A stretch of 5,556 bases of DNA from Deferribacteraceae bacterium (GTDB lineage: Bacteria; Chrysiogenota; Deferribacteres; Deferribacterales; JAISNW01). The notes beneath the pieces were generated by a model. The model did not search any database and was not told the DNA's origin. It saw nothing but the letters and a program-made list of their open reading frames with translations. Made by a program: the position numbers and the translations under genes. This document shows positions 1-5,556 of this stretch, in pieces. The stretch is from positions 1 to 5,556 of the forward strand of contig JAISNW010000021.1 in NCBI GenBank assembly GCA_031276055.1, written 5' to 3'. Every line of letters begins with the position of its first letter. The first letter of the stretch is position 1.

Positions 1-39
1 AACATCTCTGAACTTTTTACTTACATTTATGGAGATCAC
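1..39 (-). CDS. modC: Molybdate ABC transporter ATP-binding protein, N-terminal fragment (probable)
   Basis: Only the first 13 codons are present. A GTG at 39-37 overlaps the modB stop codon as GTGA, and an AGAGGG ribosome binding site lies about five bases upstream inside the modB 3' end. The visible peptide is MISINVSKKFRDV, which has the look of the first beta strand of an ABC-transporter ATPase. No Walker motif is inside the window. In known mod operons modB is followed by modC, whose product is the cytoplasmic ATPase that drives molybdate import through ModB. The identity therefore rests mainly on position, the overlapping start, the RBS and the short N-terminal pattern. A different short overlapping gene is possible but less likely. 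Confidence 0.68.
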   Translation of the reverse strand, partial: MISINVSKKFRDV

Positions 40-731
40 GACGCCCTCTTTTGCATATTCTTTCGTGCAAAGTATTCAGAGGCGATGAGGGCTAAAAAGG
101 CAAATATAAGCGATATAACGGCGATTCTAACTACCGCATGCTCCTGTCCTGGAATCTGCAGCTGTGAATATAGAGCGAGCGGCAAGGTTTTAGTTTCCCC
201 TGGAATATTTGACACAAACGTTATCGTTGCTCCAAACTCCCCAAGGCTGCGGGCGAACGCCATAACAGTTCCAGAGATTATCCCGCTCATACATAGGGGA
301 ACGGTTATGGTAAAAAAAACTTTCAACCTCCCCGCGCCTAGCGTTCTAGCCGCATCCTCAAGATTCTTATCCACCCCTTCCATCGATATTCTTACAGCGC
401 GCACTAATAAAGGGAATGCTATAACAGCGCTCGCTAAAGCCGCCCCTTTTATATTGAATGCAAAGCTAAAGCCGAATATCTCAAATAGCGGTTTGCCGAT
501 AATCCCGCGCTTTCCAAAGAGGATAAGGAGGATATACCCCGTCACAACAGGAGGAACCACCATAGGAAGGTGCAAAAGAGAATCTAAAACCCCTTTTCCT
601 ATAAAGTTCTTTCGGGCTAAAAGCCACCCTAGTATAATTCCAAAGGGGAGGCTAAAGCCTGCTGAACTTACCCCTACTATTAGGCTCAACTTAGCTGCTT
701 CAAGCTCGGCAGGCGTTAAAAAATCCAGCAA
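36..731 (-). CDS. modB: Molybdate ABC transporter permease ModB
   Basis: A 231-residue inner-membrane permease of the binding-protein-dependent transport family that forms the channel for molybdate import. Hydrophobic segments lie roughly at residues 15-37, 51-73, 97-115, 147-165 and 200-222. The EAA loop that docks the ATPase is at about 125-146 (EDAARTLGAGRL and following). The N-terminal SLPFGIILGWLLAR and the C-terminal FARSLGEFGATITFVSN with GETKTLPLALY are characteristic of ModB (NifC-like) rather than of the sulfate permeases CysT/CysW. The length matches the family. The start is TTG at 731-729: an in-frame TAG lies at 752-750 and a GAGGT ribosome binding site lies four bases before the TTG, a short spacing. 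modC follows with a four-base overlap. No modA precedes it; the upstream neighbour is the divergent serS. Confidence 0.95.
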   Translation of the reverse strand: MLDFLTPAELEAAKLSLIVGVSSAGFSLPFGIILGWLLARKNFIGKGVLDSLLHLPMVVPPVVTGYILLILFGKRGIIGKPLFEIFGFSFAFNIKGAALASAVIAFPLLVRAVRISMEGVDKNLEDAARTLGAGRLKVFFTITVPLCMSGIISGTVMAFARSLGEFGATITFVSNIPGETKTLPLALYSQLQIPGQEHAVVRIAVISLIFAFLALIASEYFARKNMQKRAS

Positions 732-770
732 CTCAACCTCGATGCAAGTCTAGTTTTATACAAAATTTAT

Positions 771-799
771 ATTATCAAAAAAGTATAAAATATAAAAGC
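771..799 (-). promoter_or_regulatory. Candidate promoter for modBC
   Basis: On the minus strand a GATAAT -10-like box (776-771) sits directly behind a CTTTTTT tract (783-777). The position expected for a -35 box (799-794) reads GCTTTT, which is poor. The leader to the TTG start would be about 33 bases. The whole gap is very AT-rich, so chance matches are likely, and other -10-like hexamers (TAATAT, TATAAA) are close by. Confidence 0.3.
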
Positions 800-858
800 T
801 ATTTTATTCAGTAAAAATTGTAAAAAGAGAGCATTTACGCAAGAGCAGGCAAGGAGAA

Positions 859-887
859 TTGCATATCTGTATATTTTTAGGTATAAT
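859..887 (+). promoter_or_regulatory. Promoter of serS
   Basis: A perfect TATAAT -10 box lies at 882-887, with TTGCAT at 859-864 as a partial -35 box and a 17-base spacer containing a T-rich stretch (874-878). Transcription would begin near 894, leaving a leader of only about 15 bases that still contains the ribosome binding site at 896-901. Confidence 0.6.
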
Positions 888-895
888 CGCTAAAA

Positions 896-901
896 AAGGA
901 G
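896..901 (+). promoter_or_regulatory. Ribosome binding site that decides the serS start
   Basis: AAGGAG at 896-901 is seven bases before GTG 909 but only one base before the in-frame TTG at 903. Normal spacing selects GTG 909, so the protein begins MLDIK, the usual N-terminus of seryl-tRNA synthetases. Confidence 0.85.
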
Positions 902-908
902 TTTGCGG

Positions 909-2192
909 GTGTTAGATATTAAACAGATCATTACCGATGCAGATTATGTTAGAGAACGTCTTCTCACACGGGGTGCAGATATCCCCCTTGAAAAGATAAT
1001 AAAAGCCGCCGCACGCCGCAAACAGTTGATAGCAGAGAGCGATGAGCTTAAAAGAAAGCGCAATGAACTCTCACGTCTGATAGGCAGGTTGAAGAATGAA
1101 GGGAAGGATGCCTTAGACCTTCAGAGCTTTTTAAGTGAAGATTCTAGAGCCTTAAGGGAGGTAAAAGAATCTGCTGTCCGCATGGAGAGGCTTGACAAAG
1201 AGTTAAAAGAGCTTGAAGTTGAATTGGAGCAGCTGCTCTTAGTTATCCCCAATCTGCCGGATGCGTCTGTTCCTATCGGAAAAGATGAGCGGGATAACCC
1301 TGTCTACCGCATCCATGGGGATAAACCGGTATTTTCCTTTCAACCCAAAGCGCATTGGGATTTGGCGGGAGATTCCCTTGACTTTGAGCGGGGCGCAAAG
1401 ATCAGCGGGGCGCGCTTTACCATCCTTAAAGCAGCAGGAGCGCGCTTAGAGCGGGCTCTTATTAACTTTATGATGGATCTTCACGCCCAGAACGGCTATA
1501 CGGAGGTTATCCCCCCTTTGATGATCAAAGCAGACGCCTTGCAAGCTACAGGGCAGCTCCCAAAATTTCAAGAGGAGCTCTTCTGGTGTGAAAGAGACGG
1601 ACTCTATCTTTCACCTACAGCGGAAGTGCCTGTCACCAATATGTTTGCCGGAGAAGTGCTGACGAACCTCCCCCTCTCTTATACTGCCTATTCAGCATGT
1701 TTTCGCCGTGAAGCGGGCTCTTACGGCAAGGATGTAAGGGGGCTTATACGCCAGCACCAATTCAACAAAGTGGAGTTGGTGAAGTTTTCCACCCCCGAAG
1801 AGAGTATGAACGAGCTGGAGAAGATGCTAGATTCCGCCTCTTTAGCGCTTGATCAGCTAGGGCTTCATTATAGGGTAGTTGTATTGTGTACAGGCGATAT
1901 GGGCTTTGCTGCAGCTAAAACATATGATATAGAGGTTTGGATGCCTGCTCAAGGGGTTTACCGCGAAATATCAAGCTGCAGCAACTGTAAAGATTTTCAA
2001 GCCCGCCGCGCTAATATCCGCTATAGGGGGGGTGACGGCAAATTGGCTTATGTGCACACCCTAAACGGCTCCGGGCTTGCTGTAGGGCGAACGATGGCGG
2101 CTATCATTGAAAACTGCCAGAATGAAGACGGCTCTATCAACATCCCAACGGCGCTTAGGCAGTATATGCGCACAGATAAGATGCAACTTTAA
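909..2192 (+). CDS. serS: Serine--tRNA ligase (seryl-tRNA synthetase)
   Basis: A cytoplasmic class II aminoacyl-tRNA synthetase that charges tRNA(Ser) with serine using ATP. The 427-residue length is normal for the bacterial enzyme. Residues up to about 110 form the charged two-helix coiled-coil arm that grips the long variable arm of tRNA(Ser). The catalytic domain shows TAEVP at 237-241 (serine contacts), motif 2 with FRREAGS at 265-271 (ATP binding), EISSCSNC from 353, and motif 3 around GSGLAVGR at 387-394. These positions fall within a few residues of the well-studied E. coli enzyme. An in-frame TTG six bases upstream is rejected because it would leave one base between RBS and start. The gene has its own promoter and is coupled to the next gene through TAATG. 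No key residue appears to be missing. Confidence 0.97.
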   Translation: MLDIKQIITDADYVRERLLTRGADIPLEKIIKAAARRKQLIAESDELKRKRNELSRLIGRLKNEGKDALDLQSFLSEDSRALREVKESAVRMERLDKELKELEVELEQLLLVIPNLPDASVPIGKDERDNPVYRIHGDKPVFSFQPKAHWDLAGDSLDFERGAKISGARFTILKAAGARLERALINFMMDLHAQNGYTEVIPPLMIKADALQATGQLPKFQEELFWCERDGLYLSPTAEVPVTNMFAGEVLTNLPLSYTAYSACFRREAGSYGKDVRGLIRQHQFNKVELVKFSTPEESMNELEKMLDSASLALDQLGLHYRVVVLCTGDMGFAAAKTYDIEVWMPAQGVYREISSCSNCKDFQARRANIRYRGGDGKLAYVHTLNGSGLAVGRTMAAIIENCQNEDGSINIPTALRQYMRTDKMQL

Positions 2193-2842
2193 TGCCGTGC
2201 ATCTTAGTTGCAGGCGCCCCGCTTTCTGGCGCTTTTAATAGAGAACTCCTTGAAAAGATTGCAAAAGCAGATCTTCTGGTTGCAGAGGAGCGCAAGAGCG
2301 CCCTTAGGCTTTTAACGGCGGCTAAGAGGCGGGATATCCCATTTATCCTGCTGAATGAACACTCAACTACAAAAGATATCCCAGCTATAGCAGAGCTTGC
2401 CGCCAAAAAAGATTTCACTGTCTTTGTAAGCGATGCAGGCACTCCGTGCATTGCTGATCCTGATTACCGTTTCATAGACGCATGTATAGCCTTAGGTGTA
2501 GAGATGCGAACGCTCCCTGGTGCATCCAGCATAACCGCAGCGTTGAGCGTATCAGGTTTTGATGCAGCGCGCTTCAACTTTTTTGGTTTTCCCCCAAAAC
2601 AGGCGGCGGCTAGAGCAGATTTCTATAAGGAGCTTGCTTGCTGCCCTTTCACAGCCGTTTTTTTGGAACGCCCATACGCATTGGAAAGAACTGTTAAAGA
2701 GTTGGCTGAACACAACTTTTTTGTGAGCATCTCTATAAGTTTAGGCGGCGTTGATGAAAAAAATCTACGCGGCTTTGCGAAAGAGCTTATAGGAGAAGTT
2801 AAAGGGATAAAAGCCCCTTTTACTGTAGTAAAGAGGGGATGA
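2192..2842 (+). CDS. RsmI-like SAM-dependent methyltransferase (tetrapyrrole methylase fold), short form
   Basis: A 216-residue soluble protein of the superfamily that includes RsmI, the enzyme that 2'-O-methylates C1402 of 16S rRNA. Visible family blocks are VSDAGTPCIADP at 79-90, the LPGASSITAALSVSGF block at 108-123, and FFGFPPK at 130-136, followed by an ERPYAL segment where RsmI has an ESTHR-like one. The classical RsmI N-terminal TPIGN motif is replaced by AGAPLSG (7-13), and the roughly 60-residue C-terminal region of RsmI is absent. This places it with the shorter RsmI-like group rather than canonical RsmI, so the substrate is unknown and no gene symbol is given. The ATG shares its A with the serS stop codon and has no strong RBS of its own, so translational coupling to serS is likely. 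A link to translation or rRNA modification is inferred from family and context. Confidence 0.85.
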   Translation: MPCILVAGAPLSGAFNRELLEKIAKADLLVAEERKSALRLLTAAKRRDIPFILLNEHSTTKDIPAIAELAAKKDFTVFVSDAGTPCIADPDYRFIDACIALGVEMRTLPGASSITAALSVSGFDAARFNFFGFPPKQAAARADFYKELACCPFTAVFLERPYALERTVKELAEHNFFVSISISLGGVDEKNLRGFAKELIGEVKGIKAPFTVVKRG

Positions 2843-2854
2843 CGCACGCTGCGT
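2842..2854. terminator. Small hairpin between convergent genes (weak terminator candidate)
   Basis: ACGCA (2842-2846), a three-base loop CGC, and TGCGT (2850-2854) form a perfect five-pair stem in the 18-base gap between the facing RsmI-like and DNA methyltransferase genes. Neither strand has a following U-run, so intrinsic termination is doubtful. It is listed because it is the only stem-loop in the convergent junction. Confidence 0.2.
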
Positions 2855-2860
2855 TCGCAA

Positions 2861-3781
2861 TTATCCTGAGTGGACGAGCCGTTCACACTCGCATATATGG
2901 CGGCGCAAAGATTTTGCAGCAAATTCTGCAAGTTTGACAGGCACGGCATTGCCTATCATCTGCTCCACTTCCGTTTTATTGCCCAACCATCTGAAATTCG
3001 GCGGGAATGTCTGAATAAGCGAACGTTCAAACGTTGTTAGGGAGCGGAGTTTGCTGTTCAATTTACACGCATCGTTAGGATGTCCTAAATATCCAGGCGG
3101 TATAGGGCGGTTCATTCCGCGCATGGTTGGTGCGGGTTCATCAATTGAATAAACTGCGCGGCGGCTGTAATTTCGCGGATGGCGGTAATAATACTCAAAG
3201 TCGAGCGATTGACCAAAATAATCACGCAATGTCATTTTTTTACTACTAAGATTTTTGGCGATATAATCTGTCAAAAAGCCATCTTTGTTGTTAAGAGAAC
3301 CAATACAGAAGAATCGTTTACGTTTCTGCGGAGCGCCGCACAAACTTGCATCAAGAACAACTTCGGTTAAGCCATAATCAGCGTTCTTAAAAGCGCGCCG
3401 CGCCGCTGAATATGAAACGCTCTTTTGAACACGATCAACATTCTCCATAACAAACCAACGCGGACGGATGGCTGCAGTAATTTCAGCAAAAGCTTTAGTC
3501 AATGCAGCCTGTTTATCTTCAACTCTCTTTCCTGCATGTGAAAAATCTTGACACGGAGGACCTCCGATAATTATATCAAAGGGAGGCAGCGCTTTAATCT
3601 TTGGAATAACATTTTGAATGTCCGATAAATCCTCGCGATAAACAGGGTGCTCAAAGTTAGCTTCATAGCAGGCAGCAGCAGTTTCCCAACGCTCAAAAGC
3701 ACCAACAACTTCAAAGCCCATATTCTGAAATCCGAGTGAGAGCCCTCCGCAGCCTGCAAACAGATCTAGGACTTTTTTCAT
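2861..3781 (-). CDS. DNA (cytosine-5-)-methyltransferase, apparently solitary
   Basis: A 306-residue type II C5-cytosine DNA methyltransferase, which transfers a methyl group from SAM to a cytosine in a specific DNA site. Motifs occur in the canonical order: motif I DLFAGCGG (6-13) for SAM binding, GGPPCQDF (73-80) with catalytic Cys77, ENV (113-115), QKRKR (152-156), the FERSLIQTFP region (251-260), and GNAVP (277-281). The variable target-recognition part lies between about 160 and 245 and contains PTMRG and PPGYLGHPNDA; the recognised site cannot be read from sequence. The protein is at the small end of the family but looks complete. A strong promoter lies upstream; the RBS is weak, with AAGG 12 bases from the ATG. 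No recognisable restriction endonuclease, Vsr nuclease or HTH controller adjoins it. It could be an orphan regulatory methylase or the survivor of a restriction-modification pair. Confidence 0.93.
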   Translation of the reverse strand: MKKVLDLFAGCGGLSLGFQNMGFEVVGAFERWETAAACYEANFEHPVYREDLSDIQNVIPKIKALPPFDIIIGGPPCQDFSHAGKRVEDKQAALTKAFAEITAAIRPRWFVMENVDRVQKSVSYSAARRAFKNADYGLTEVVLDASLCGAPQKRKRFFCIGSLNNKDGFLTDYIAKNLSSKKMTLRDYFGQSLDFEYYYRHPRNYSRRAVYSIDEPAPTMRGMNRPIPPGYLGHPNDACKLNSKLRSLTTFERSLIQTFPPNFRWLGNKTEVEQMIGNAVPVKLAEFAAKSLRRHICECERLVHSG

Positions 3782-3795
3782 CTTAAAGCGCCGCC

Positions 3796-3824
3796 TTGAT
3801 TTTTAACTATAATTAAATTATACT
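3796..3824 (+). promoter_or_regulatory. Rightward promoter candidate, overlapping the methyltransferase promoter
   Basis: TTGATT (3796-3801) and TATACT (3819-3824) are separated by 17 bases. The -10 box overlaps the -10 box of the leftward promoter on the opposite strand, so the two would compete for polymerase. The predicted start near 3831 places the inverted repeat at the extreme 5' end of the transcript that would carry the 3882-4145 ORF. Confidence 0.45.
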
Positions 3825-3846
3825 AGATAATCAGTATTGGCGTCAA
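3817..3846 (-). promoter_or_regulatory. Strong promoter of the DNA methyltransferase gene
   Basis: On the minus strand TTGACG (3846-3841, five of six consensus -35 bases) and a perfect TATAAT (3822-3817) are 18 bases apart. Transcription would begin near 3810, giving a leader of about 29 bases. The -35 box lies inside the inverted repeat at 3833-3850. Confidence 0.7.
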
Positions 3847-3850
3847 TACT
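3833..3850. repeat. Perfect 7-4-7 inverted repeat, operator-like
   Basis: AGTATTG (3833-3839), spacer GCGT, and CAATACT (3844-3850) form an exact inverted repeat. It covers the -35 box of the methyltransferase promoter and sits at the expected transcription start of the rightward promoter. That position suits a dimeric repressor acting on both directions. The binding protein is not known, and the match to restriction-modification controller boxes is not convincing. Confidence 0.5.
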
Positions 3851-3881
3851 TTGATCTCAGCAAAATAGGGCAGTTGCAAGG

Positions 3882-4145
3882 ATGACAAACTTCAAAAGAG
3901 AAACTAGCGATGAACCATCAGGTTTGTTTGGCATTACCGTTCTGCCTACTTCGGGTACGGCAAATCTTAATGAGGATAAGTGGGGTTGCGAAATGGTGGT
4001 GCGTTCAGCTACAACTTCATATTGTGCACTAGGTATGTTTGATTCAGTAAAATCAGATTCCCCTACAGTTCGAGAAATTTTTGAGAGTACTTGTGCAGAT
4101 ATTGGCCAGAGCGGCGTTTTGATCAAACACTTTATTTTACAGTAA
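3882..4145 (+). CDS. Hypothetical protein, 87 residues, unrecognised
   Basis: I do not recognise this product. It would be a small soluble protein with no signal peptide, membrane segment or evident DNA-binding helix-turn-helix, and with three cysteines (36, 48, 71). Evidence for a real gene is indirect. The frame is rich in codons beginning with G or A, as expected for coding DNA; a rightward promoter lies upstream at 3796-3824; and an intrinsic terminator lies about 60 bases after the stop. Against it, AAGG directly abuts the ATG, leaving only AGGG at 3867-3870 (11 bases away) as a weak RBS. An in-frame TGA at 3852-3854 bars a much longer N-terminus. The opposite strand is also open over this stretch. 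It could be a small functional protein linked to the methyltransferase, a remnant of a longer gene, or non-coding. Confidence 0.4.
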   Translation: MTNFKRETSDEPSGLFGITVLPTSGTANLNEDKWGCEMVVRSATTSYCALGMFDSVKSDSPTVREIFESTCADIGQSGVLIKHFILQ

Positions 4146-4202
4146 GAAATTAGCAATACTAAAAAAATTTAGCGCAGGCTTTACAAACGAAATTGTTCGG
4201 TT

Positions 4203-4231
4203 AAATGAACTCTTGCAGAGTTTATTTTTTT
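4203..4231 (+). terminator. Rho-independent terminator after the 87-residue ORF
   Basis: An eleven-pair stem (4203-4213 with 4217-4227, one G-U pair, core AACTCT/AGAGTT) closes a three-base loop TGC. Continuous T bases follow at 4228-4231, and the T-run begins inside the 3' arm. It points rightward. It would end transcription of the 3882-4145 ORF just before the pilin gene. The stem is AT-rich, so efficiency may be moderate. Confidence 0.6.
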
Positions 4232-4241
4232 GCGCTATACT
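4213..4241 (+). promoter_or_regulatory. Candidate promoter of the pilin gene
   Basis: TATACT (4236-4241) follows a T-tract (4225-4231). TTGCAG (4213-4218) lies 17 bases upstream as a partial -35 box, and it falls in the loop and 3' arm of the preceding terminator. The layout resembles the serS promoter, with TTGCA, a T-rich spacer and a good -10 box. Transcription from about 4248 would give a leader of roughly 39 bases. Confidence 0.5.
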
Positions 4242-4272
4242 TACTAAGTATCTCTTTTAAGGGAAATTCCTG

Positions 4273-4278
4273 CGGAGG
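4273..4278 (+). promoter_or_regulatory. Ribosome binding site of the pilin gene
   Basis: CGGAGG ends eight bases before GTG 4287. This strong, well-spaced site fixes a GTG start that also gives the short prepilin leader MKKG. Confidence 0.8.
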
Positions 4279-4286
4279 CGCTAAAA

Positions 4287-4907
4287 GTGAAAAAAGGGTT
4301 TACACTTGTAGAATTGGCTATCGTGCTCGTTATAATTGGGCTTATAACAGGTATGGCGGTTAAAGGGCGGTCTCTTGCGGCGGCGGCGGAGATGCGTGAA
4401 GAAGTAAACAAGATGCGCAAGTACGAACACGCTTTTGCAACTCATTTTGCCAAATCAGGCAAGTTTGTACCTATCCCTTACGACAACAACACCGACCCCG
4501 ATGGCTGGGCAGATAATGTTTCTGGGCTCTTCTTGAAAGAAGGGTATCTTGTTAAGAAAGATTTAGTAATGAAGTATAGCACTAAAAATCCGCCAAACAC
4601 TTACTTTGTGGCTGATCTGGTGAGCCTACCGGGGCAAGCGGGATACTTTTTAGACAGATCTATTGAAGACAGCGGGGTAATAAACTTCGGCGTGCTCATA
4701 GATAAAGGCGGAGAATCCCTTGATTATTTTATCTGCAACATTGAAAATATGAGCGATGATCGAAACACCCTCTCTGGTCTGGGGAGATTCGCTTATGAGA
4801 GCGGCGGTTCTGTTGTTGACAACTTTGAAGATAGAGAATATGCCGATTGCTCCGAGTTCACCGCTGCGGACACTCACTTATATGGGTATATAGTTTACTC
4901 TTATTGA
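4287..4907 (+). CDS. Type IV prepilin-like protein (pilin or pseudopilin)
   Basis: A 206-residue protein with a class III (prepilin) signal: leader MKKG, then Phe5 as the mature first residue and Glu9 as the conserved +5 glutamate. The following hydrophobic helix runs to about residue 27 (FTLVELAIVLVIIGLITG and on). Prepilin peptidase would cut after Gly4, and the protein would be held in the inner membrane until assembly into a type IV pilus or type II secretion pseudopilus. A charged amphipathic helix continues to about residue 55. The globular domain has exactly two cysteines visible in its C-terminal part (150 and 188), which could form the D-loop disulfide of many pilins. The family member cannot be told from sequence; no assembly ATPase, prepilin peptidase or other pilin is in view. 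The stop codon directly abuts the next gene's ATG, suggesting coupled translation. Confidence 0.9.
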   Translation: MKKGFTLVELAIVLVIIGLITGMAVKGRSLAAAAEMREEVNKMRKYEHAFATHFAKSGKFVPIPYDNNTDPDGWADNVSGLFLKEGYLVKKDLVMKYSTKNPPNTYFVADLVSLPGQAGYFLDRSIEDSGVINFGVLIDKGGESLDYFICNIENMSDDRNTLSGLGRFAYESGGSVVDNFEDREYADCSEFTAADTHLYGYIVYSY

Positions 4908-5556
4908 ATGCGTCGTTGTAAACTGCTTGCTGCCGTCTCTCTTATTTTTTCTATTCCATCCTTTGCAGGTGATGTTGATCTCTTTACAGCGGCAAGTGTA
5001 GGTGCAATTGCCTCTGTTGAGGAGGCGTTGTCTTCAGATTATAATGTAAATTCTGCAGACGGCTTTGGCAACACAGCCCTTCTTTTAGCGGCAGAGAATG
5101 GACATCTGCATGTGGTGAGATATCTTATAAAAGCTGGAGCAGATATAAACCGGCAGAATATATATGGCTATACCCCCCTCTTTTCAGCGGTTGTCAATGC
5201 CCATGCGGAAGTTATCAGAGAACTTGCTGCAAACGGTGCGGATGCGGCGCTTAGCAATATATACGGAACTTCCGCGGCGGATTACATCGCTTTTATCGGC
5301 TATAAAGATATTAATAGCTATATTGCAGCAATTTTATCAGGCGGCTTGCAGCGAAGGAGCGGTCCTAACTCCTTTAGATATTTAGCTCAAAATAACTACC
5401 CCTTGCTTGATAATCTTTCTGATGATATTCCCCGCCTATCTGAAAAAGCAGATGCACAAACTCTATATATGGCGGGGAAAGATTTAACAGACGGCGTTTC
5501 GCCTAAAAATGCCGAGTTAGGCAACATTTATCTTCAAAAAGCCTATGCTTTAGGCG
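4908..5556 (+). CDS. Exported ankyrin-repeat and Sel1-like repeat protein, 3' end outside the window
   Basis: The frame is open from ATG 4908 through the window edge (216 codons seen). Residues 1-20 form a Sec signal peptide: RR near the start, a hydrophobic core, and SFA before a likely cut after Ala20. Ankyrin-type repeats follow: a degenerate one at about 22-50, two full 33-residue repeats at 51-83 (GNTALLLAAENGHLHVVRYL) and 84-116 (GYTPLFSAVVNAHAEVIREL), and a decaying one at 117-143. From about residue 181 the sequence changes to a Sel1-like helical repeat (ADAQTLYMAGKDLTDGV, then LQKAYALG). Both repeat types bind proteins, so a periplasmic or surface scaffold is likely; the partner is not known. 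No RBS of its own is evident and the ATG follows the pilin stop with no gap, so expression probably depends on pilin translation. Confidence 0.88.
   Translation, partial: MRRCKLLAAVSLIFSIPSFAGDVDLFTAASVGAIASVEEALSSDYNVNSADGFGNTALLLAAENGHLHVVRYLIKAGADINRQNIYGYTPLFSAVVNAHAEVIRELAANGADAALSNIYGTSAADYIAFIGYKDINSYIAAILSGGLQRRSGPNSFRYLAQNNYPLLDNLSDDIPRLSEKADAQTLYMAGKDLTDGVSPKNAELGNIYLQKAYALG

Noticed and set aside
85..753. 222-codon open frame on the plus strand opposite modB
   Set aside because: It is the antisense shadow of modB, which shows clear family motifs; the plus-strand translation resembles no protein and has no promoter or RBS.
903..911. serS starting at TTG 903
   Set aside because: The AAGGAG site would be one base away; GTG 909 has seven-base spacing and gives the usual MLDIK start.
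3235..3241. Seven-base T-run within the methyltransferase gene, and an A8 run at 312-319 within modB, as phase-variation tracts
   Set aside because: Both tracts are short, both frames are intact, and the runs encode ordinary Lys-Lys or Phe-Phe codons; switching cannot be claimed.
3857..4156. 99-codon open frame on the minus strand opposite the 87-residue ORF
   Set aside because: It needs a TTG start without an RBS, has no promoter pointing that way, and the rightward promoter and terminator favour the plus strand. The choice of strand is not fully proven.
3844..4160. CAATACT occurs as a direct repeat at 3844-3850 and 4154-4160, flanking the 87-residue ORF
   Set aside because: Only seven bases match and the flanks differ, so a mobile-element target duplication or attachment site is not supported.
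4168..4285. TTTAGCGC (4168-4175) and GCGCTAAA (4278-4285) as distant inverted repeats
   Set aside because: Eight bases about 100 bases apart with no transposase or recombinase nearby; easily chance.
3782..4286. CRISPR array, tRNA, tmRNA or RNase P RNA in the least explained interval
   Set aside because: No regularly spaced repeats, no cloverleaf or CCA-ending gene, and none of the conserved core stretches of these RNAs were seen.

Overview
The window looks like ordinary bacterial chromosome of moderate, slightly AT-rich composition. The organism is probably Gram-negative: it has a type IV prepilin, a Sec signal peptide on the last gene, and a ModB-type inner-membrane permease. Ribosome binding sites are mostly clear, and four of the eight gene starts are GTG or TTG. 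Two promoter candidates (serS and the pilin gene) have a good -10 box behind a T-rich stretch and a poor -35. That style is familiar from Campylobacterota, but the phylum cannot be fixed from this window, and the pilin N-terminus would also fit groups such as Deferribacterota.

Left part (1-902): a molybdate-transport unit runs leftward. modB starts at a TTG, and the next gene, almost certainly modC, starts at a GTG overlapping the modB stop codon and is cut by the window edge. The AT-rich 732-908 gap is shared with the divergent serS. No modA lies upstream of modB.

Middle (909-2842): serS starts at GTG 909. It is followed, with a one-base stop/start overlap, by a short RsmI-like SAM-dependent (tetrapyrrole-methylase fold) methyltransferase. 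Facing it is a 306-residue DNA cytosine-5 methyltransferase gene (2861-3781, minus strand) with all the main family motifs and no recognisable restriction endonuclease beside it.

The 3782-4286 interval is the least explained part. It holds a strong promoter for the methyltransferase and a back-to-back promoter facing right. A perfect 7-4-7 inverted repeat covers the methyltransferase -35 box and lies at the start of the rightward transcript. An unrecognised 87-codon ORF follows, and then an intrinsic terminator. This has the form of a small self-contained, possibly regulated unit divergent from the methyltransferase.

Right part (4287-5556): a type IV prepilin-like gene with a strong RBS is followed, with no spacing, by a gene for an exported ankyrin-repeat protein that runs into a Sel1-like repeat at the window edge. 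The two are probably co-translated and may act together at the cell envelope.
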